NCBI RefSeq assembly: GCF_007301515.1 | Contig: NZ_CP041666.1 | Location: forward strand, 806,001-870,000 | Reading direction: 5' to 3' | DNA: 64,000 nucleotides | Source: Radiobacillus deserti | GTDB taxonomy: Bacteria > Bacillota > Bacilli > Bacillales > Amphibacillaceae | Part shown: positions 39,626-49,169 of the stretch, one piece after another | Position numbering within the stretch: the stretch's first letter is position 1 | Layout of the letters: every line of letters begins with the position of its first letter | The notes under the pieces: generated by a model | Databases searched by the model: none | Told to the model about the DNA's origin: nothing | The model's input: the letters and a program-made list of their open reading frames with translations, nothing else | Program-made: the position numbers and the translations under genes

Positions 39626-41110
39626 TTATGGAGTTCCTGGTTCCACTGTCTTTCCTGGTTCGTCCGCCTGATCGACATGCTTAATAAAGAACGAAAGAAC
39701 TAAACTAATAAACCCAAAGATGAAGATAACAAAGTACGCATCATTAATTCCGTGAATCGCAGCTTCCATAGCTACATGATCCTTCGTTAACCCGGCTGCG
39801 AGGCCAGAAGCCATGTTATCTGTTGCATAATCCTTGGAGCTATTTGTCATAATCGTAACCAATAAGGATGTTCCGATTGCACCTGCCACTTGCCGCGCTG
39901 TATTGGAAATCGCGGTACCGTGCGCGTGTAGGCTGTTTGGTAATTGGTTGAGCCCGGCTGTTTGAACAGGCATTAGGAATAGTGCCATCCCAATTCGTCG
40001 CCCTGCATACAGTAGGATGAGAAACATAAAGCTCGTAGAGTCTGTTAAATCTGTGAATTTAAACGTCGATGCAAGAATAATAGCAACCCCAATAATCGAG
40101 AGCCATTTGGCGCCGAATCGGTCAAAGAGCTTCCCGACGACAGGACTAAGTAATCCCATTAACAAGGCGCCAGGGAACATCAATAGCCCGGACTCTAATG
40201 CGGTATAGCCTCTCGCTTCTTGAAGATACAATGGCAGTAAAATCATATCGGCATACATCACAATCGTTACCGTCACATTAATCAGTGTCGTTAACGTAAA
40301 CATGTTGAATTTAAACGCTCTTAAATCCAAGAATGGATCTTCTGTTACGAGCTGTCTCCATGTAAATAATCCAACCGTTAACATACCAATTCCAATCGCT
40401 AAGATAATCTCTATATCAGACCAGCCTTTATTACCAGCTTCACTAAAGCCGTATAGCAAGCTTCCAAATCCAACTGTTGATAGAATTAAGCTGATTATAT
40501 CTAGCTTGGTTTTCGTTGTTTTTGAGACGTTTTGTAAGAATATAAAGCCACAAAGAATAATGACAACAATAAAAGGAATCATTCCATAAAACAACATCTG
40601 CCACGGATAAGATTCTAAGACGTATCCGGTTAAAGTCGGACCAATGGCTGGGGCAAAGATAATCGCAAGTCCAACAAATCCCATCGCTGACCCACGTTTA
40701 TTAGGTGGGAATAAAGACAGTACCACGTTCATAAGCAGTGGCATTGTGATTCCAGTACTTGCCGCTTGAATTAAGCGTCCTACTAGTAGGGTAGGGAAGT
40801 TGCCGGCGATAGCAGAAACGATCGTACCCGTTAGAAACACAAACATAGAAGTTTGAAATAGCTGCTTTGTCGTAAATCGCTTCATTAAAAAGCCAGTGAT
40901 AGGAATCAACACTCCATTCACGAGCATGTAACCAGTCGTTAACCATTGTGCGGTCGATGCTTGAATTTCAAATTCATCCATTAAGGCAGGCAAAGCAACC
41001 GTCATGGTCGTTTGGTTAAAGATGGTGAAAAAGGCACCTAAAATCATGATGACCAATATTGGTCCTTTTTTAATCGAATTCTCTGGTGTTTCTGCAGTAC
41101 TCAAGCACAT
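39626..41110 (-). CDS. DHA2-family (EmrB/QacA-like) MFS drug exporter
   Basis: 494 residues, about 14 membrane segments. Family marks are LPALMDEFEIQASTAQWLTTGYMLVNGVLIPITGFLM and NVVLSLFPPNKRGSAMGFVGLAIIFAPAIGPTLTGYVLESYPWQMLFYGMIP (motif C of antiporters), and LNQLPNSLHAHGTAISNTARQVAGAIGTSLLVTI near the end. Divergent from a TetR-type gene 200 bases away that likely represses it. Proton-driven efflux of cationic or amphiphilic compounds is the expected role. Confidence 0.9.
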   Translation of the reverse strand: MCLSTAETPENSIKKGPILVIMILGAFFTIFNQTTMTVALPALMDEFEIQASTAQWLTTGYMLVNGVLIPITGFLMKRFTTKQLFQTSMFVFLTGTIVSAIAGNFPTLLVGRLIQAASTGITMPLLMNVVLSLFPPNKRGSAMGFVGLAIIFAPAIGPTLTGYVLESYPWQMLFYGMIPFIVVIILCGFIFLQNVSKTTKTKLDIISLILSTVGFGSLLYGFSEAGNKGWSDIEIILAIGIGMLTVGLFTWRQLVTEDPFLDLRAFKFNMFTLTTLINVTVTIVMYADMILLPLYLQEARGYTALESGLLMFPGALLMGLLSPVVGKLFDRFGAKWLSIIGVAIILASTFKFTDLTDSTSFMFLILLYAGRRIGMALFLMPVQTAGLNQLPNSLHAHGTAISNTARQVAGAIGTSLLVTIMTNSSKDYATDNMASGLAAGLTKDHVAMEAAIHGINDAYFVIFIFGFISLVLSFFIKHVDQADEPGKTVEPGTP

Positions 41111-41143
41111 TCATCCTTCCTAATTCCGAGTATAATTTACAAA

Positions 41144-41277
41144 CTGTTGCATAGTTAACAGCACATAAATTATATTGTAGGTACAAAGAAATTAGATGAC
41201 AAGTTACAATATGGATAAAAGTGTAGGATAGTTTACAGATGAAAAAGATGTGTTGTTTACTTTATAGTTAATAAACA
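41144..41277. promoter_or_regulatory. Candidate TetR operator region between exporter and regulator
   Basis: The divergent gap holds repeated GTTTAC/GTTAAC-type sequences. There is a dyad CTGTT...AACAG (41144-41161) near the exporter promoter and a dyad TGTTTA...TAAACA (41254-41277) just upstream of the regulator, with another GTTTACA at 41231. These are plausible binding sites of the TetR-type protein. Confidence 0.35.
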
Positions 41278-41315
41278 TAAAGGGATAAAATGTAGTATAA
41301 ATGGGGTGTGGAAGC

Positions 41316-41909
41316 ATGGAAAAGGAACAATTAGATCCGAGGATTATACGTACGAGACAATTACTAAGGAATGCGTTTGTAGAACTGCTGAAGGAAATGG
41401 ATATTGAGAAGATTTCGGTGAATCGATTAACGGAACGAGCAACCATCAATCGAGTGACCTTTTATCTTCATTATAAGGACATTCCCGACATGCTAGAAAG
41501 AATGGCAGATGACATGATAACGGATATCTCTTCTTCCATAGAAAATGTAGAAGAAGCTGCATCCACTGCATCCAAGGATATGGATCGGCAAATCATGGTG
41601 AATTTCCTAGAGCATATTGAGAAAAATAAGGAATTTTATAAGGTCATTCTTACCTCTAGACGAATTCCTATTTTTAGAGATCGATTGTTACAGCTAATCA
41701 CAGATAAAATAATGAGTAGAATGGAAACGAGAGGAAAGGATTCCTTCGTCTCCAAAGTAGGGATTCAGCCAGACATTTTAATCTGGTATGATTCTTCGGC
41801 CATTATTGGGACGATTGTGGCTTGGTTAAGAAATGATCTACCTTATAGTCCAACCTATTTAGCGAATCAGTTTTATTTGTTACATAATCGTGTCGTGAAT
41901 GAGAAGTAA
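41316..41909 (+). CDS. TetR/AcrR family regulator
   Basis: About 197 residues from the Met at 41316; an upstream ATG at 41301 is also possible. HTH: RQLLRNAFVELLKEMDIEKISVNRLTERATINRVTFYLHYKDIPDMLERM. The C-terminal domain resembles TetR_C_7 (IWYDSSAIIGTIVAWLRNDLPYSPTYLANQFYLL). Divergent from the DHA2 exporter, its likely target. Confidence 0.85.
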   Translation: MEKEQLDPRIIRTRQLLRNAFVELLKEMDIEKISVNRLTERATINRVTFYLHYKDIPDMLERMADDMITDISSSIENVEEAASTASKDMDRQIMVNFLEHIEKNKEFYKVILTSRRIPIFRDRLLQLITDKIMSRMETRGKDSFVSKVGIQPDILIWYDSSAIIGTIVAWLRNDLPYSPTYLANQFYLLHNRVVNEK

Positions 41910-41954
41910 CACTGTCCCATTCCATAAAACATCTAAATAAAGGAGATACAATCC

Positions 41955-42671
41955 ATGCCAGGAGTATTCATCACAGCAACGAGTAAAAATATCGGGAAAA
42001 CAGTTTTAACCACATGCTTAACGTATGCACTTAATAAAAAAGGAATAGACACCGTCCCCTACAAGCCAGTCCAATGCGGAGCAATCCAAAAAGACGGTAG
42101 CTGGGTTTCTCCAGATGCAGAAGTGTATCGCAACGTCTATCAGCCACGCAACGAGGAAGAGATAAATACGTATTTATATAAACCTAGATTCTCTCCACAT
42201 CTTGCTGCTCAACTGGCGAATGACCCGATAAATCCTAAGAAGATTCTTTCAAACTATGAAAAACTAGAACAAGACCATGATTTCGTTCTAGTGGAAGGAC
42301 CAGGCGGTCTTGCCGTCCCTCTCATCGATGAACATTATGGAAATGCGGAGCTAGTTAAGGACTTGAACTTACCTCTCTTCGTTGTCGCATCAGCGGAAGT
42401 CGGAACATTAAATCATACAGTGATGACGGTATCCTATGCCAGAAGCAAGCATATTGACGTTCAAGGAATTATTCTCAATCAATATCCGGAGCATCCATCG
42501 GAAGGAATTCAAGAAAATCCGGTGATGCTAGAAAAAATGACAGGAGTTCCTGTCATAGGAATGGTCCCTCATGTTGACGATATAGAAACAAAATTAAAAG
42601 ATAAAGCCGTACTTGATATCATGACCGAAAATATAGATGTAGACTATATCGCAAACGAAAGTAATAGCTAA
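41955..42671 (+). CDS. bioD: Dethiobiotin synthetase
   Basis: 238 residues. P-loop ITATSKNIGKTVLTTCL, then YKPVQCGA, DHDFVLVEGPGGLAVPL (VEGAGG-like motif), LPLFVVASAEVGTLNHTVMTV and ILNQYP: the ATP- and diaminopelargonate-binding elements of BioD. It makes dethiobiotin from 7,8-diaminopelargonate, CO2 and ATP. No other bio gene is in the window, so it acts with genes elsewhere. The first residue of the GTxTxVGKT loop is Ala instead of Gly, and VGKT is IGKT. AAAGGAGATAC precedes ATG 41955. Confidence 0.85.
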   Translation: MPGVFITATSKNIGKTVLTTCLTYALNKKGIDTVPYKPVQCGAIQKDGSWVSPDAEVYRNVYQPRNEEEINTYLYKPRFSPHLAAQLANDPINPKKILSNYEKLEQDHDFVLVEGPGGLAVPLIDEHYGNAELVKDLNLPLFVVASAEVGTLNHTVMTVSYARSKHIDVQGIILNQYPEHPSEGIQENPVMLEKMTGVPVIGMVPHVDDIETKLKDKAVLDIMTENIDVDYIANESNS

Positions 42672-42699
42672 GAAAAAACGAATATGGTAGGTGCTATTC

Positions 42700-43410
42700 A
42701 TGACAACAAAACAAGAAATCCGTGAAAGCAAATGGAATTACTTAACTGAAAATAAACTAGGTAGATTTCCGTTTCCTTTACAAAATCGGATTCCAAACTT
42801 TAAAGGGGCAGAGCTTGCGGCCAAAATGGTAACTTCTATGCCAGAATATCAGCGTGCTAACGTAATCAAAGTTAACCCAGATGCGCCACAGCTCCCTATC
42901 AGAACCCAAGTGTTAAAGGATGGAAAAGTTTTATTAGTCCCAACCCCACGACTCAAAGCTGGATTTATTATGGTAAAGCCCGAATGGGTTCCGAGTGGAG
43001 AGGAACGAAGAGCAGCTAGTCTATCGCATATCAAATCGTATGGGAAAGAAGTTGCGCTAACCGACATTCCTAAAATTGATTTGTTTGTGGTAGGCTCGGT
43101 TGCTTTACATCGAGATGGGCGAAGAATTGGCAAAGGAGAAGGCTATGCAGATCGAGAATATGCGATTATGCGTGAGCTTGGCAATCCGGACGTCCCAGTC
43201 GTCGGTACGGTACATAGTGCACAATTAACCGATGAAGATGTCCCACGTGATGCGTTTGATCTTTCAGTCGATTGGATTGCAACGGAAACAGAGCTCATTG
43301 AAACGAATTCTCCATATGGAAAACCGAACGGAATTAAATGGGAGCTTGTAACGGATGAAGAGCTGGAGGAAATGCCTGTATTAAGGGAAATACAGGAACT
43401 TACGCAATAA
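42700..43410 (+). CDS. 5-formyltetrahydrofolate cyclo-ligase-like protein
   Basis: 236 residues from ATG 42700 (GGTAGGTG upstream). Two family marks, IKVNPDAPQLPIRTQVLKDGKVLLVPTPRLKAGF and LFVVGSVALHRDGRRIGKGEGYADREYAIM, belong to the MTHFS-like (MTHFSD) branch; the GKGEGYxDxE motif is the folate/ATP site. This branch is longer than true MTHFS and its reaction is less certain. Placed 28 bases after bioD, probably in one transcript. Confidence 0.75.
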   Translation: MTTKQEIRESKWNYLTENKLGRFPFPLQNRIPNFKGAELAAKMVTSMPEYQRANVIKVNPDAPQLPIRTQVLKDGKVLLVPTPRLKAGFIMVKPEWVPSGEERRAASLSHIKSYGKEVALTDIPKIDLFVVGSVALHRDGRRIGKGEGYADREYAIMRELGNPDVPVVGTVHSAQLTDEDVPRDAFDLSVDWIATETELIETNSPYGKPNGIKWELVTDEELEEMPVLREIQELTQ

Positions 43411-43424
43411 GCTTCAGAATAGAG

Positions 43425-43462
43425 GAAAGCCCACGGGATTATACTCCTGGGCTTTCTTGATT
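43425..43462. terminator. Bidirectional terminator
   Basis: GAAAGCCCA and TGGGCTTTC arms (inner CGGGA/TCCTG also partly pair) between the convergent folate-enzyme and small membrane-protein genes, with T-rich sequence on the plus strand. Confidence 0.8.
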
Positions 43463-43680
43463 TATTCGTCCTTCCTTCGCTTTTCTAGTATTCGTTCGCT
43501 CAAAGATTTATTTTTAGTCACCAGATGTTTATGTAGGCTGTGTAGTAAATATAAGCCCCTCATCATCATGGCTAGAAGGAGACTAAACCCGATTAATGGA
43601 AGATCTAATGCAATGTCTGTAAGGGAATGAATAAATCCAATACTAACAATCAGTAAGAAAAGTAAGAGCGTGTACATCAT
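43462..43680 (-). CDS. Small membrane protein, function unknown
   Basis: 72 residues from ATG 43680 (GGAGGTAT directly upstream; a longer reading to 43737 lacks a ribosome site). Two hydrophobic helices (YTLLLFLLIVSIGFIHSL and LPLIGFSLLLAMMMRGLYLL) and a basic C-terminus ending EKRRKDE. No family recognised. Confidence 0.5.
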   Translation of the reverse strand: MMYTLLLFLLIVSIGFIHSLTDIALDLPLIGFSLLLAMMMRGLYLLHSLHKHLVTKNKSLSERILEKRRKDE

Positions 43681-43847
43681 ATACCTCCGTTCTAGCTGAA
43701 AAATATCTACAGTAAAATTATAACAATTAGTATGCATGCAATGGGAAGAATTTTCATTTTATTGGAATTAGAATTTTTTATAGACGAATGGATTACAATC
43801 GAAGACAATACTTAATAGAGAAAGAAATTCCGTAGAGGAGTTTACTT

Positions 43848-44987
43848 ATGAAAAAAACGTATTTTATATGGCTCGGACTCCAGATAGTCGCGTGGGGCTT
43901 CGCATTACTAGAATTCCCATCTGGCATAAAGGAAGGACAAGTAGCCGGCACTAGTCTATTTTTTATTCTGTTATTCATCCTACCTTTATTTGCCGAGCGA
44001 CCAGTTATCCAAACGATCTTTTTTTCTTTGCAAGCAATCGCAACGGTTGTTGTTTTTTATCCGATAGACGGAGCATGGAATCCATACGTATTTCCGATTC
44101 ATCTATTACTTTTAGCAGAAGCGGCTTTTTATCTTACTCGCTTTCAAAGCTTAGTCGTCCTCTGTTTTCAACTAGGAAGTGCAATCTGCATCGTGAGGAA
44201 TGCGTCTCTTCCAACTTCCACCTTAACTTGGGGTGTGCTTGTTTACGTATTTACTGTCATAGCCTTAGTGTATTACCAATCGGTACATAAGAAAGAAATA
44301 GAGCTACAGAAAAAGAATGATGCTTTACTAGATGAATATCGAAAAATGAAGCGTCTACTTCTTGCAGAGGAAGAGCAGGTGCGACAGGATGAACGGATGC
44401 TGATTGGACATGAAATCCATGACTCTGTTGGACATAAGCTCACCGCGCTTGTTATGCAAGTGGAGGCATTCCGTTTAACTGCTGCAGAAGAAGAGAAGGA
44501 AAAGATTCAAAGTCTCAAGGAGCTTGCAGAGCAAAGCCTGGAGGAAACGAGACGAGCGGTGAAGTCGTTTAAGCAGCATGAGGTTGGTGGCTTGCAAGGG
44601 ATTATTCGCTTAATTCGTAAATTAGAATTGGAAAGCTTCATGAAAGTGAACTTCTCCGTTAAACATGGTGCGTTTGCAGCACCATTAACAGGAGAGCAGT
44701 CCTTTGCGATTTATCGTGGAGTTCAGGAAGCGCTAACGAATATTATGAAGCATAGTGCTTCCAGAGATGCGCAAGTGACGTTTGAATCGCCTGGCGGAAG
44801 TGTTTTTCGTTTTGAAGTCCTAAATGTAACGGAAACAAATCCTTATTTTCAAGAGGGCTATGGGTTGAAAGCGATGCGAGAGCGATTAGAAAAAGTCGGT
44901 GGCTCGTTAGAAATTGATCAAGGGGATCATCATTTTATCGTAAGAGGTAGTGTGCGATTAACGGAACGGAGTGGATATCGTGATTAA
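43848..44987 (+). CDS. Sensor histidine kinase (NarL/DesK group)
   Basis: 379 residues: five to six membrane helices (residues about 5-145), a coiled-coil linker (KEIELQKKNDALLDEYRKMKRLLLAEEEQ), a HisKA_3 dimerisation domain with GHEIHDSVGHKLTALVMQVEAF (phospho-acceptor His), and an HATPase with QEALTNIMKHSASRDAQVTF and GYGLKAMRERLEKVGGSL (N and G boxes). Overlaps the response-regulator gene. The nearby ABC exporter suggests sensing of a membrane-active compound, as in YvfT-type systems. Confidence 0.88.
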   Translation: MKKTYFIWLGLQIVAWGFALLEFPSGIKEGQVAGTSLFFILLFILPLFAERPVIQTIFFSLQAIATVVVFYPIDGAWNPYVFPIHLLLLAEAAFYLTRFQSLVVLCFQLGSAICIVRNASLPTSTLTWGVLVYVFTVIALVYYQSVHKKEIELQKKNDALLDEYRKMKRLLLAEEEQVRQDERMLIGHEIHDSVGHKLTALVMQVEAFRLTAAEEEKEKIQSLKELAEQSLEETRRAVKSFKQHEVGGLQGIIRLIRKLELESFMKVNFSVKHGAFAAPLTGEQSFAIYRGVQEALTNIMKHSASRDAQVTFESPGGSVFRFEVLNVTETNPYFQEGYGLKAMRERLEKVGGSLEIDQGDHHFIVRGSVRLTERSGYRD

Positions 44988-45612
44988 GGTGCTGTTAGCA
45001 GAAGACCAAGTGATGGTGCGACAAGGGCTAAAAGCCATGATAGAAACAGATGAAGAGATTGTGGTAACAGGAGAAGCGGATAATGGACGAGAAGCAATTA
45101 AGCTATGTGACCAACAGTCGTTTGATTTGGCGATTTTAGATATTCGAATGCCAGAAATGGATGGAATTGAAGCAGCGAAGACCATAAAAACGCGCTTCCC
45201 TAACCTGAAAATTTTAATGCTTACGACGTTTGATGATAATCAATATGTGGTGGAAGCGTTAAAGCTAGGGGTAAGTGGCTATATGCTTAAGAATGGAGAT
45301 ACAGAGTCTTTAATACGTTCGATTAGGAGTGCCTTACAAGGAGGTCTCTCCATCGAAGATCAAGTTGCAGCAAAGGTCATGCCTGTATTACTTCAGGATC
45401 AAGAGGAGGAAAAGGGGAATGAAACCTTGACCCCTAGAGAAAGAGCCATTTTAAAGTGTATTGGAGAAGGGTTGAATAATAAAGAGACCGCTGAACGGTT
45501 AGGCTTGTCGGTAGGCACTGTGAAAAATCAAACGAGTCATATTTTAGACAAATTAGAGCTAAGGGATCGGACACAATTAGCGATTTATGCGATTCGTCAT
45601 CGGTTGGTTTAA
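44980..45612 (+). CDS. LuxR/NarL-family response regulator
   Basis: About 210 residues; GTG 44980 and GTG 44971 are both possible starts, overlapping the kinase gene. The receiver domain has VLLAEDQVMVRQGL, LAILDIRMPEMDGIEAAK (phospho-Asp) and LMLTTFDDNQYVVEALKLGVSGYMLKNG (Thr and Lys switch residues). LuxR-type HTH: LTPRERAILKCIGEGLNNKETAERLGLSVGTVKNQTSHILDKLELRDRTQLAIYAI. It should control the ABC genes downstream. Confidence 0.92.
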   Translation: MIKVLLAEDQVMVRQGLKAMIETDEEIVVTGEADNGREAIKLCDQQSFDLAILDIRMPEMDGIEAAKTIKTRFPNLKILMLTTFDDNQYVVEALKLGVSGYMLKNGDTESLIRSIRSALQGGLSIEDQVAAKVMPVLLQDQEEEKGNETLTPRERAILKCIGEGLNNKETAERLGLSVGTVKNQTSHILDKLELRDRTQLAIYAIRHRLV

Positions 45613-45734
45613 GAAAAAGTGACAAAAGTAATAATGCACGGAATAACGAGTGACCAGAGTCAGTAGTGGCTTTGGCTTTTTTGTTTTATGATGCAAATAT
45701 GAAGATACCTAAGGGATCTGTAGGAGGGAATAAA

Positions 45735-46667
45735 ATGCTAGAAACGGTTCATTTAAGCAAGTCATTTAAAGGAAAAAAAGCCGTACAGGACGTAAATTTA
45801 TTTTTAAATAAAGGCGAATCCGTTGGTTTGCTAGGCCCGAATGGTGCAGGGAAATCAACGACAATCTCCATGATTTCCAGTTTGATTAAGCCAACAGAGG
45901 GAGAGATTAAGTTAAATGGAATCAACACGATTCAAAAACCTGGCGAGATGAGGCGGATTTTAGGTGTTGTACCACAGGAATTGGCGCTTTATCAGGAGCT
46001 TTCCGCTTACGAAAATCTTAAATTCTTTGGCTCTATTTATAAGATGAAAGGAAAAGAGCTTGAAACGAGTATTCAAGAAGCGTTAGATATCGTTGGCTTG
46101 AAGGATCGTCAAAAGGATTTAGTCAAAACATTTTCTGGTGGGATGAAGCGACGTGTCAATATTGCGGCAGCTCTCCTTCATCAACCACAAATTTTAATTT
46201 TAGATGAGCCTACGGTTGGAATTGATCCGCAATCACGAAATCATATTTTAGAAATGGTACGTATGTTGAATGAGCAAAAAGGGACAACTGTTCTTTACAC
46301 GAGTCATTATATGGAGGAAGTCGAGCAGCTATGTGACCGGCTGTACATTATGGATCACGGAGAAGTGATTGCCGCAGGTTCTAAAGCGGAGCTGCTAAGT
46401 ATTTTGTCCACCGAGGATACGATAAAGGTAGCACTAGACAAGATGGATGAATCCTTAGTGGAGCAGGTGCGTTCTATAGACGGAATTCGTAAGGTAGAAG
46501 CAGCGCAGCTCCAGTTGAAGATTATTGCGAAGAAAGGGAGCAATATTATAAACAAGCTCGTTTATCTCACGGATCAACACCATACTCAAATCATTCAATT
46601 TCAAACCGAAACCCCTAGTTTGGAGGACGTGTTCCTTCACTTAACGGGACGAACATTACGAGATTAG
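45735..46667 (+). CDS. ABC transporter ATP-binding protein
   Basis: 310 residues from ATG 45735 (AGGAGGG upstream). Walker A GPNGAGKST, Q-loop VVPQELALYQEL, signature TFSGGMKRRVNIAAALLHQP, Walker B ILILDEPTVGIDPQS and the H-loop TVLYTSHYMEEVE are all present, followed by a C-terminal DrrA-like extension. It pairs with two ABC-2 permeases downstream, forming an exporter of the YvfR/DrrA type. Confidence 0.93.
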   Translation: MLETVHLSKSFKGKKAVQDVNLFLNKGESVGLLGPNGAGKSTTISMISSLIKPTEGEIKLNGINTIQKPGEMRRILGVVPQELALYQELSAYENLKFFGSIYKMKGKELETSIQEALDIVGLKDRQKDLVKTFSGGMKRRVNIAAALLHQPQILILDEPTVGIDPQSRNHILEMVRMLNEQKGTTVLYTSHYMEEVEQLCDRLYIMDHGEVIAAGSKAELLSILSTEDTIKVALDKMDESLVEQVRSIDGIRKVEAAQLQLKIIAKKGSNIINKLVYLTDQHHTQIIQFQTETPSLEDVFLHLTGRTLRD

Positions 46668-46678
46668 GAGGGATTAAG

Positions 46679-47935
46679 ATGAGAAGTTTTATAAGTAAGG
46701 ACTTGTTACTGTTTTGGCGAGATAAAAAAGAGCTAGTTACGGTCCTCGTCCTTCCTATTATTCTTGTAGTCGTCTTGAATTTTGCCTTCTCAGGGTTATT
46801 TGGAGAAGAAAAAGAGATGTCGATGGAGCTCGCTGTTGTGAATCAGGACGAAGCAGATTCTATGGAGTCCCTCAAGCAAAGGCTAGTAGAAGATGCTTCC
46901 TTTGACGAAGCAACAGCACAAGGATTAGTGGAACAAGCAGGCCATATGTCCCCTATTCGGATGTTACTAGATTACTTGACTAGTGATGGGGTGAAGGATT
47001 GGGTGACCGTGCATCAGCTTGAGGAAGAAGAAGCAATTGAACAAGTGGAAGCGGGAGAAGTAGATGGTGTACTTGTGATCCCGTCGGGGTTTTCAGAGGA
47101 TAGTTTGTATGCTGCTTTTGTAGGTGTAGCCCCTACTACTTCTTTAACGTTCAAAATCGAGGAAGAAACGAATAACACGGAGACATTAAAGACCATCATA
47201 GATGGCTATTTAGAGCAAGTGAATCTGCAATTCGCCGTACGGCATGTTGGAGGCTCTCCAGCTATGGATAGTCAGCTTCCAAAAGGTGGCCTTGAAAAGC
47301 TAGGGGCGGAGGAGAGCTTTACGTTAGGGCATTACTTTACGATTGCGATGGGAGCACTGTTTGCGTTATTTCTTGCATCTACCGTAGCGACGAAAACGGG
47401 AGAGGAAATCAGGCAGCAAGTATTCAATCGTATTTTATTGACGAATAGTAAGCCGATTTTATTTTTGTTAGGGAAAATGGTCTCGACGTTTTGCTTAGCT
47501 TGGCTACAGATTATGATCGTTTTTGTGTTGTCTAACTTGATTTTAGGTGTATTTGATGGACGATCCATAACTTTCTGGTTAGGTACGATAGGGGTTGTAA
47601 CGCTACTTTCTTTATCCATTGCTGGCTTAGCTGCTGTCTTTACGACAATTTCTCTAAGAGTAGGGAATGTGGATGCAGCGAATGGGATTTTTATGTTTGT
47701 CATTTTATTGTTTGGGATAATTGGAGGAAATTTCGTTCCAGTGTATATCTTACCTAATTGGCTTCAGCAAATCGGGGAATGGACACCGAACGGAGTGTCT
47801 TTAGTAATGCTCACAGATTGGATTCAATACGAGCAGGTAGCATCCTTGATTGGACCGAGTTTCGTGTTGGTCGGATTCTTTGTGCTGAGCACGACAGTTG
47901 GTTTAATCCTGTATCCAAAAAGGGGGAACGCGTGA
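46679..47935 (+). CDS. ABC-2 type permease 1
   Basis: 418 residues. Cytoplasmic start (RSFISKDLLLFWRDKKELVTVLVLPIILVVVLNFAF), a long extracytoplasmic loop (residues about 40-215), then five or six helices with the ABC2 pattern (TIAMGALFALFLASTVATKTGEEIRQQVFNRILLTNSKPILFLLGKMVSTF; GIIGGNFVPVYILPNWLQQIGEWTPNGV). GATTAGGAGGG precedes ATG 46679. One base shared with permease 2. Confidence 0.87.
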   Translation: MRSFISKDLLLFWRDKKELVTVLVLPIILVVVLNFAFSGLFGEEKEMSMELAVVNQDEADSMESLKQRLVEDASFDEATAQGLVEQAGHMSPIRMLLDYLTSDGVKDWVTVHQLEEEEAIEQVEAGEVDGVLVIPSGFSEDSLYAAFVGVAPTTSLTFKIEEETNNTETLKTIIDGYLEQVNLQFAVRHVGGSPAMDSQLPKGGLEKLGAEESFTLGHYFTIAMGALFALFLASTVATKTGEEIRQQVFNRILLTNSKPILFLLGKMVSTFCLAWLQIMIVFVLSNLILGVFDGRSITFWLGTIGVVTLLSLSIAGLAAVFTTISLRVGNVDAANGIFMFVILLFGIIGGNFVPVYILPNWLQQIGEWTPNGVSLVMLTDWIQYEQVASLIGPSFVLVGFFVLSTTVGLILYPKRGNA

Positions 47936-49035
47936 TGAGAGCAGTCTTTTGGGCACAATTTTCAAAAGAAAAACGAAATCCTATTATCCTTTTATTATTT
48001 ATTGCTGCTAGTATCTTCGCGACCCTAATATTTGCAGGAGGTGTTCATACACCAACGAAGGTAGCCATTTTTAGTGAGGGAGAGAATGCTGCAGAAATCA
48101 CAACGAAGTGGAAAACGCTATTAAACGACGAGGATTCCTTCCAATTCGAAATAGTGGAACCGGAGCAGGCTAAAAAAGATGTGAAATCTGGAAATCTAGA
48201 TGTGGCGGTGAAAGTCATGGAGATGGATTACCGTATCTACGCAACTAGTGACCTGCCGACAGTATCTCTCGTTGAACAGCACGTCGATAAAGTATTCCAA
48301 CGCGAAGCTCAGATTAGTGCAGTGGCACAATCTAAGGGAAGTGAAGAGGTTCGGGATAAATTTGCACGTTATTTAGAAGATGCACCTTTCCAGATAGAGA
48401 CAGAAGGGCTTCATAGTGAAGAGGTTCCGGATTATGACATGAGCACGCAATTATTATTTGCCTTTACGTTTCTAATTGCAATATTTATTCTCGGGTTGAG
48501 AGTGAATAATGTGACGCATGACAAGGTGTCCGGCGTGTGGAATCGAATGATCCTGTCCCCGATTAGTAAAACGAGTATGTATAGTGGGTATGTTTTATAT
48601 AGCTTTCTCATTACCCTTTTTCAAATTGTAGTAGTGCTTACGTTGTTTAAGTATGTCATGAACTATAATATTGGAGATAATTTTGGATTAATTATTTTAA
48701 TTTCTGCGTTCTTCACGTTTAGCATGATTAGTGTTGCGATGCTAATTACAGGGCTTGTGAAAACACCAGAACAATTTTACGCTATCTATCCATCCTTTAT
48801 TCCATTGCTTCCGCTTATTAGTGGCGCTTATATGATGCCAGGCACGATAACGAATCCAGTACTAATCTTTGTCGCCGACTTGTTCCCAATGGCGCACGCA
48901 ATGGATGCAATTATGGGCGTTATTTTTTATGAAGCAGGGTTTCAGGATGTGCTTATGTCCTTACTGACGATGTTACTTATTGGTGTTATAGCGATGGGAT
49001 TGGGAATTAATCTAATCGAGCGGAGAAGTAAATAG
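47935..49035 (+). CDS. ABC-2 type permease 2
   Basis: 366 residues from ATG 47935, which overlaps the previous stop (TGATG) and has AGGGGGAA upstream; upstream codons in this frame fall inside permease 1. Layout mirrors permease 1: FSKEKRNPIILLLFIAASIFATLIF, an extracytoplasmic loop, then LLFAFTFLIAIFILGLRVNNVTHDKVSGVWNRMILSPISKTSMYSGYV and LLPLISGAYMMPGTITNPVLIF. The pair forms a heterodimeric membrane channel with the ATPase. Confidence 0.87.
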   Translation: MRAVFWAQFSKEKRNPIILLLFIAASIFATLIFAGGVHTPTKVAIFSEGENAAEITTKWKTLLNDEDSFQFEIVEPEQAKKDVKSGNLDVAVKVMEMDYRIYATSDLPTVSLVEQHVDKVFQREAQISAVAQSKGSEEVRDKFARYLEDAPFQIETEGLHSEEVPDYDMSTQLLFAFTFLIAIFILGLRVNNVTHDKVSGVWNRMILSPISKTSMYSGYVLYSFLITLFQIVVVLTLFKYVMNYNIGDNFGLIILISAFFTFSMISVAMLITGLVKTPEQFYAIYPSFIPLLPLISGAYMMPGTITNPVLIFVADLFPMAHAMDAIMGVIFYEAGFQDVLMSLLTMLLIGVIAMGLGINLIERRSK

Positions 49036-49169
49036 GTAGATAAGGAGCTTGTAAGTCATTTTCCTCACATTTTGTGTTCAGCCATTTGTGGGGTTTTTTA
49101 TAGAAAAAATCTAGTTAAGGAAAAATATGGTATAATTATAGAGACTTCTCTTACTAAAGGAAAGATAAA

